NCBI GenBank assembly: GCA_934351255.1
Contig: CAKRJH010000011.1
Coordinates: 28,363-92,362 of the forward strand
DNA: 64,000 bases
Direction of reading: 5' to 3'
Source of the DNA: an uncultured Lachnospiraceae bacterium
Lineage (GTDB): Bacteria > Bacillota > Clostridia > Lachnospirales > Lachnospiraceae
Below the pieces are notes generated by a model. It was given only the letters and a program-made list of their open reading frames with translations. It did not search any database and was not told where the DNA came from. Both the position numbers and the translations under genes were made by a program. This document shows, in pieces, positions 59,581-64,000 of the stretch. Position 1 is the first letter of the stretch. Each line of letters begins with the position of its first letter.

Positions 59581-60996
59581 TCAAAATAAGTCATCCAGAG
59601 TCACAACCGACTGTATCCCCTGAGAATAAGAATTCTCCACCAGTCCATATGTCGTGATCAACGTAGGATAGATTGCATGCCTGGTTCCTGTCACAGAAAC
59701 CAGATCGCTGATCTTACGGCGGATGCTTTTATCAACATTGTCAGTAACGGTGTACTCCGACTGGGAATATTTCATTTCGCACAGATTGATCACCTGATCC
59801 TTTCGCACAATCAGCATATCGATCTGCGAACCAAAGATGCCTTTCTCCGGATTGCCCTTGCAATACCATGAATTCACCTCCGTAAGTACCCCGGAGATCC
59901 CCAATTTCTGCTTTATCTGCTCCACATGTGCCAGGCATACTCTTTCAAATGCCAGGCCAAGCCAGGTATTGACGGCCGGTGCGTTGATCTGGTTTGTCCA
60001 GAAATGTTCGTCCGTCGGTTCTGATTGCAGGAACTGAAAATAGAACAGAGTAAAACAATCCATCAGCTGATAGACTGCATGTTTCTTTTTCATTCCAAAT
60101 GCATAATACTTTCGGATAAACCCACAGCTTTCCAATTCTTCCAGTTTCATCGTCAGATCCCCCGAATTGGAAATCTTTGCTGCAGAAATAATCTCATCGC
60201 GTGTCATCCCTGCTCTTTTGCTTCCCAGAGCTCTGATAATTTTTATATATTTTTCCGGTCTCTTAAACACAGATGCATACAGATACTTAAACTCCTCCCG
60301 CAACGGTGCATCTTTTTCAAACAAAATATGGTCAATATTCTGTGACAGGCTGAGCCCTTTCTTCAGAAATCCCCAATAATATGGAACTCCTCCAAAGATC
60401 ATATAATATTGCAGGATCTGATTTCGATTCAACGCCAGTCCCGCCGCCTTCACATACTCCTCGCATTCTCCCAGACAAAATGTCCGCAGATGAATCTGTT
60501 CCGTCAAACGATTATAGAGGCCTCCCTTGTTATGAACGACTTTGGAAAGCATCCAGGAGGTCGCCGACGCACACACAATAAAGATAATATCTGTTCTTGC
60601 AGACGCAAATCCATTCCAAAAATTTTCCAATGCAACCATCAAATCACTTTTCGGAGTGTCCATCCAGGACAATTCATCAATAAATATAATTTTTTTCTTC
60701 TCACTGGATTTTCTGATCACATCTTTTAGCCCTTCAAATGCCTCCATCCAGTTTCGAGGCATCTTATTCACCTCATATCCCGTATCTTTCAGCGATGAAG
60801 CAAATGCATAGATCTGCTCTTTTAGTCCCCCCGCCGACAGACCGGCATGTTGAAAGGCAAAACGATATCCAAATGTCTCCCGGATCAAAAACGTTTTTCC
60901 GACTCTTCTGCGCCCATACACCGCTACAAAATGAGACCGGTCGTCATTTTGTATCTCATGAAGCAGACCAATTTCTTTTTCTCTACCTATAAGCAT
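59581..60996 (-). CDS. AAA ATPase with C-terminal DUF234-type nuclease-like domain
   Basis: A 471-residue protein of the archaeal-ATPase family. P-loop GRRRVGKTFLI at residues 28-38, Walker B KIIFIDELSWMD, sensor region CASATSWML, a winged helix (about 265-320), and a C-terminal restriction-endonuclease-like part with QIDMLIVRKDQVINLCEMKY (the D...ExK motif of PD-(D/E)XK folds). Members are common in gut Firmicutes and Bacteroidetes; their role is unknown. Two large palindromes lie just upstream. The gene is more AT-rich than its neighbours, hinting at transfer. Confidence 0.85.
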   Translation of the reverse strand: MLIGREKEIGLLHEIQNDDRSHFVAVYGRRRVGKTFLIRETFGYRFAFQHAGLSAGGLKEQIYAFASSLKDTGYEVNKMPRNWMEAFEGLKDVIRKSSEKKKIIFIDELSWMDTPKSDLMVALENFWNGFASARTDIIFIVCASATSWMLSKVVHNKGGLYNRLTEQIHLRTFCLGECEEYVKAAGLALNRNQILQYYMIFGGVPYYWGFLKKGLSLSQNIDHILFEKDAPLREEFKYLYASVFKRPEKYIKIIRALGSKRAGMTRDEIISAAKISNSGDLTMKLEELESCGFIRKYYAFGMKKKHAVYQLMDCFTLFYFQFLQSEPTDEHFWTNQINAPAVNTWLGLAFERVCLAHVEQIKQKLGISGVLTEVNSWYCKGNPEKGIFGSQIDMLIVRKDQVINLCEMKYSQSEYTVTDNVDKSIRRKISDLVSVTGTRHAIYPTLITTYGLVENSYSQGIQSVVTLDDLF

Positions 60997-61023
60997 GGCG
61001 TTCTCCTTTCTACAGCCATATAA

Positions 61024-61072
61024 TTATAATCTGCTTAATCTTATTATTTATTACACTTTAAGCAGATTATAA
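61024..61072. repeat. Palindrome 1 upstream of the AAA ATPase
   Basis: TTATAATCTGCTTAA (61024-61038) and its perfect complement TTAAGCAGATTATAA (61058-61072), 19 nt apart, ending 28 nt before the start codon. Each arm contains TATAAT-like DNA, so it overlaps the likely promoter. Confidence 0.85.
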
Positions 61073-61107
61073 CTCATATTCAATTCAAAAACAACGCAAA
61101 AATAAAA

Positions 61108-61154
61108 TATACTTTGCTTAATCTGTCTTTTCACTAAAGATTAAGCAAAGTATA
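61108..61154. repeat. Palindrome 2 upstream of the AAA ATPase
   Basis: TATACTTTGCTTAATCT (61108-61124) and AGATTAAGCAAAGTATA (61138-61154), 13 nt apart, perfect over 17 bp. It shares TGCTTAATCT-type sequence with palindrome 1. A T run follows on both strands, so it could also end transcription. Confidence 0.85.
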
Positions 61155-61185
61155 ATCATTTTTTTTATTTATGCTACCCTCCATT

Positions 61186-61280
61186 CCGCAGACGCTTTGC
61201 GTCGAAGGAATCGCGAGCAAAATATCAGATTTTGCTCTGCGATCAGGGCTATTTTGTGACGTCTGCGGCACAAATAGCCG
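61186..61280. repeat. Multi-hairpin, pseudoknot-capable intergenic element
   Basis: Nested pairings: CCGCAGACG (61186-61194) with CGTCTGCGG (61260-61268); GAGCAAAA (61215-61222) with TTTTGCTC (61230-61237); GGCTATTTTGTG (61247-61258) with CACAAATAGCC (61269-61279). The CGTCTGCGG strand lies in the loop of the last hairpin, so long-range pairing would make a pseudoknot. It has no open frame. Confidence 0.7.
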
Positions 61281-61315
61281 TGTGTAAAAATACTGTACCG
61301 GCAGTATTTTTCACA
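61281..61315 (-). terminator. Terminator of the MFS transporter gene
   Basis: AAAAATACTG / CAGTATTTTT with a 6-nt loop, flanked by GTGT/ACAC, directly after the stop codon at 61316. The stem is its own T run. Confidence 0.7.
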
Positions 61316-62476
61316 CTACTCTCTGCGTGTTTTCCGCTCCAGCCGCTCATGCATCCACACCATCAGCACCAGAAACATCAGCAGATAGACCGGCAGCAGC
61401 GCGATCGAAATGTGCCCCGCGATCCATCCAAACACCGGCGGCATCAGACAGGTTCCGACATAGGCGCTCGCCATCTGCACTCCAATGACCGCCTGGGATC
61501 GTTCCTCTCCAAAGTGATCCGGCGTGGAATGAATGATACACGGGTAGATCGGTGCGCACCCAAGCCCCACGCAGACAAATCCGACCAGTGCCGCAACTCT
61601 CCCGATCGGAAGCAGCATCACAAGCACTCCCACCAGAATGATCGCCTGGCCCATACGGATCATCTGGCTGTCTTTGAGCTTCATGGCAATAAACCCGTTG
61701 ATTCCTCGCCCAACGGTAATTCCAATGCAGAACATTCCGGCAAACGTGGCTGCGGTCTGTGCGCTCACTCCCTTGGCCAGATTCAGATAACTGCTCGCCC
61801 AGAGCATTGTCGTCTGCTCCACGGCGCTGTAACAGAAAAAGCAGATCATGATCTCCCTGGCTCCGGGGATCTGAACGATCTTTTTCAGCGACAACGGTTC
61901 CGTCTGCACCTGAGTCTCCTCCGCTTTCTCCGGCTTCTTCCAGCCCGGAAGGCTGAATACCAGGATCGCCGTCAGGACAATCTGTAGGATCGAAATAATA
62001 CGATACCCGCTGTTCCACGATGCCCCCCGTGTAAGGGCAGCACCCATGATATACGGCCCCACAGTGGTTCCGATCCCCCACATACAATGGAGCCAGCTCA
62101 TATGCTTGCTCTCATAATGCAGTGCCACATAATTGTTCAAAGACGCATCCACGCTGCCCGCGCCCAGACCATACGGAACCGCCCACAGACATAACGCCGG
62201 AAAGCTGTGACTGATCGAAAATCCCCACAGTGCCACAGCCGTCGTTCCCACACTCACCGCTGTGACCATACCGGTGCCAAACTTTTTCGTCAGCCGGTCA
62301 CTCTGCAGACTCGAAATCACCGTTCCAAGTGCAATGATCATAGAAATAATCCCAGCGTAGGAAACCGGGACCTGAAATTGCGGATACATATTCGGCCATG
62401 CTGCCCCGAGCAGTGCATCCGGCAATCCCAGGCTGATAAATGCAATATAAATAATCCCCAACAACAGTCCTGTCAC
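61316..62476 (-). CDS. MFS transporter (FucP/YbjJ-like sugar or drug carrier)
   Basis: A 386-residue membrane protein with 12 helices and the family start LLGIIYIAFISLGLPDALLG, then SDRLTKKFGTGMVTAVS (loop 2-3 motif). A GTG at 62476 is the start, with GGAGGT 7 nt upstream. It may transport sugars or small metabolites; no sugar catabolism gene is adjacent. Confidence 0.85.
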   Translation of the reverse strand: MTGLLLGIIYIAFISLGLPDALLGAAWPNMYPQFQVPVSYAGIISMIIALGTVISSLQSDRLTKKFGTGMVTAVSVGTTAVALWGFSISHSFPALCLWAVPYGLGAGSVDASLNNYVALHYESKHMSWLHCMWGIGTTVGPYIMGAALTRGASWNSGYRIISILQIVLTAILVFSLPGWKKPEKAEETQVQTEPLSLKKIVQIPGAREIMICFFCYSAVEQTTMLWASSYLNLAKGVSAQTAATFAGMFCIGITVGRGINGFIAMKLKDSQMIRMGQAIILVGVLVMLLPIGRVAALVGFVCVGLGCAPIYPCIIHSTPDHFGEERSQAVIGVQMASAYVGTCLMPPVFGWIAGHISIALLPVYLLMFLVLMVWMHERLERKTRRE

Positions 62477-62502
62477 TTCATGTACCTCCTGTCTCTATCT
62501 TC

Positions 62503-63033
62503 CTAACAGCACTTCAGTCCGGCTTCCCGGCACGCCCTGTAAAAAACTGCCAGTCCGGTCTGCTCAAAGTCTGCCTGTGCTTCATATTCTTCCTGCGTCG
62601 TTTCAAACGTCAGATCACCCCGTCCATGGCAAAGGATCCTCACCCGGTAACAGCCCTTCTCACTGTGAAAACGGTCAACCACCATCCACTTCCGGACTTC
62701 CGCGACCGCGGTATACGGTATCTGCGCAGTCTTCTCCCGGACAGTGATCCGAAGTTCCTTCTCCCCGAAGGAAATCTCCAGATTCATCGTTCCATGTGTC
62801 CGTTGTTCCCTCACATAACTGTACACACAGAGCACAAGCACTGAAACAACCAGCGCGATCCCCGGCATGCTTTCCTCCAGCCATCCGCCACGGATCACCC
62901 CTGCGAAATCCAACAGACTGTACAGGAGAAACTGTACGACAAAACATACGATCAGGAGCAGGGCATACACCGCACGGCCGTCTCTGGTTCCCAGCGGGCT
63001 GTCATTCACCGTAATATGATATGTGTTATTCAT
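62503..63033 (-). CDS. Two-helix membrane protein of unknown function
   Basis: A 176-residue protein with two membrane helices (about 22-46 and 56-74) and a C-terminal beta-rich domain (about 80-170; FGEKELRITVREK, IPYTAVAEVRKWMVV, FYRACREAGLKCC). The layout resembles YcxB-like proteins with a PH-like C-terminal part, but this is a loose match. It lies between the TIGR04076 gene and the MFS gene on the minus strand. Confidence 0.55.
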   Translation of the reverse strand: MNNTYHITVNDSPLGTRDGRAVYALLLIVCFVVQFLLYSLLDFAGVIRGGWLEESMPGIALVVSVLVLCVYSYVREQRTHGTMNLEISFGEKELRITVREKTAQIPYTAVAEVRKWMVVDRFHSEKGCYRVRILCHGRGDLTFETTQEEYEAQADFEQTGLAVFYRACREAGLKCC

Positions 63034-63041
63034 AAAGACTC

Positions 63042-63305
63042 TTATTCCTCCACGCGCTCAATCTTGAAGATATTCAACGTATCCACATCCGGGCAGGAAA
63101 ACACCGCTGTTCCCTTCTCCTGTCCGGGAATCTCCCCGCCATACCTCAAAATATCCACATAGGGAAACGCCACATGCATGGCCATAGGGCACAGTTCACC
63201 CCTCTGGGTGTCAAAATCATAGGAATCCCCGACTTTATGGCCTCTATGACATCCCTTTTCCCCTTTTTGTCCAATCAATGTGATCTTAATCTTCGGTCGT
63301 CTCAT
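63042..63305 (-). CDS. TIGR04076-family small protein
   Basis: An 87-residue protein with GHKVGDSYDFD, the Cys in ELCPMAMHVAFPYV and the Cys in VFSCPDVD, matching the layout of the TIGR04076 family of unknown function. The start overlaps the stop of the upstream kinase gene by 4 nt (ATGA), so its translation depends on that gene. Confidence 0.8.
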   Translation of the reverse strand: MRRPKIKITLIGQKGEKGCHRGHKVGDSYDFDTQRGELCPMAMHVAFPYVDILRYGGEIPGQEKGTAVFSCPDVDTLNIFKIERVEE

Positions 63306-64000
63306 CCTTCAATAACCCCCAGACAGGTTTCCAGCGGAATTCCCTTGTATTTATCTGCATTGTCAAGATTGATCTCGATCATCTTCCGAACCACCTGCAT
63401 CGCTTTGTTCGTCGCCTCACGCAGGCTGCAGCCATCCATGATCTTTCCAATAAACACTGACGAAAAGACATCACCCGTTCCCGGAAATCTCACCGGAATC
63501 TCCTCAAAATCTGTCCGGAAATACGCATCTTCCCTGTCGTCATATCCGATCACGCTTTTCGCCTCTTCCCCTTTTATCTTCGCACTGGTGATCACCACAG
63601 ATTTTGCACCCAGTTCTCTGAGGAAATTTATCATGGCATGAAACTCATCCAGGGTCGCACCCTCCTCGTGGTAAGGCATACCAGCAAGATAGGCGGCCTC
63701 CGTATAATTCGGTGTAATGTAATCTGCCACAGAGATCAGTTTTCTCATCAACGCAACCGTATCCCCGGTAACTCCGTTGTAGAGTTTTCCGTCATCTCCC
63801 ATGATCGGATCCGTAAATACCAGAGAACCTCTTGCAGATTTTTCTTCACAAAATTGTGTGATGATCTCCGTCTGTTCCTGAGATACAATAAAACCGGTTG
63901 AGATCGCATCAAACGTAAAGCCGAGCTGTTCCCACACATTCAATGTATTTTTCATATATTCCGTGGTATCCAGAATGTCAAATTTCCCATAGTCGAGGGT
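63302..64000 (-). CDS. Pyridoxal/pyridoxamine kinase (PdxY-like, 5' end outside window)
   Basis: The frame stays open to the right edge, so the N-terminus is missing; about 232 residues are visible. PfkB-fold features: FDAISTGFIVS, VFTDPIMGDDGKLYNG, YITPNYTEAAYLAGM, VVITSAKIKGEE and the catalytic loop RFPGTGDVFSSVFIG. These match PdxY-type kinases that phosphorylate vitamin B6 vitamers with ATP. It precedes the TIGR04076 gene with a 4-nt overlap. Confidence 0.87.
   Translation of the reverse strand, partial: TLDYGKFDILDTTEYMKNTLNVWEQLGFTFDAISTGFIVSQEQTEIITQFCEEKSARGSLVFTDPIMGDDGKLYNGVTGDTVALMRKLISVADYITPNYTEAAYLAGMPYHEEGATLDEFHAMINFLRELGAKSVVITSAKIKGEEAKSVIGYDDREDAYFRTDFEEIPVRFPGTGDVFSSVFIGKIMDGCSLREATNKAMQVVRKMIEINLDNADKYKGIPLETCLGVIEG

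Noticed and set aside
1..64000. Prophage, insertion sequence, integrative element or toxin-antitoxin island
   Set aside because: No transposase, integrase, phage structural gene or paired antitoxin was found. The Fic and AAA ATPase genes are somewhat more AT-rich, but without mobility genes or attachment repeats.

Overview
The window looks like a chromosomal segment from a Lachnospiraceae-type Clostridia (Gram-positive gut Firmicute). The evidence is a tRNA-dependent T-box leader in front of thrS and another in front of trpE, a NiaR-type 3H repressor beside nadBC, a SEC-C-tagged methionine aminopeptidase, DUF368, TSCPD and VanW proteins, a 6S RNA of the Firmicute type, strong AGGAGG ribosome binding sites, and roughly even GC content. 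No rRNA, phage, insertion sequence or CRISPR array is visible. This placement is inferred from gene content, not from a marker-gene comparison.

Layout. 0-1.4 kb (+): the end of a DUF1700-like / DUF4097-like membrane-protein pair. 1.5-12.7 kb (-): a long, tightly packed block containing a CDP-alditol/teichoic-type glycan module (TagF-like polymerase, TarI/IspD cytidylyltransferase, SDR, pyruvyl-transferase fused to a degenerate phosphodiesterase domain), two unknown small proteins, a B12-type radical SAM protein, a 35-residue membrane peptide, VanW, a HypE/PurM-like protein and trmL. 12.9 kb: tRNA-Trp. 13.0-15.6 kb (-): a small alarmone synthetase in one operon with a two-component system. 15.7-21.2 kb: gamma carbonic anhydrase, a DMT transporter, and the NAD biosynthesis locus (nadB-nadC-niaR diverging from nadA over back-to-back sigma-A promoters). 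21.4-32.4 kb: a surface/secreted region with a GH5 glycanase, an aldolase-type DRE-TIM enzyme, two tandemly duplicated leucine-rich-repeat proteins, a Fic AMP-transferase, a second two-component system and a small Ig-like protein. 32.5 kb: 6S RNA. 32.7-43.5 kb: rfbC, MerR, MarR, rhomboid-HIT, malQ, thrS with T-box, AbrB-sirtuin-TSCPD, DUF368. 43.7-47.7 kb: M15 peptidase, then trpE-trpG-trpC under a Trp T-box. 47.7-52.7 kb (-): a MATE-HAD-pdxK/thiD-pyrC-map operon. 52.8-64 kb: a truncated cupin remnant, an SDR, a CmpB-like membrane protein, a tetR-ABC-ABC exporter locus, an AAA ATPase with large palindromes upstream, an MFS transporter, and the start of a pyridoxal/pyridoxamine kinase group.

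How the genes fit together. The nad block makes quinolinate-derived NAD under NiaR control. The trp block makes only anthranilate and later indole-glycerol-phosphate, so trpD, F, B and A must lie elsewhere. The 7-12.7 kb cluster is best read as synthesis and polymerisation of a CDP-activated polyol for a wall or surface polymer. The 21-32 kb region is dominated by secreted, Ig-like-domain proteins. Structured non-coding DNA is unusually rich: two T-boxes that share a 36-nt palindromic insert, a triplicated terminator-promoter module, and a pseudoknot-capable multi-hairpin element.
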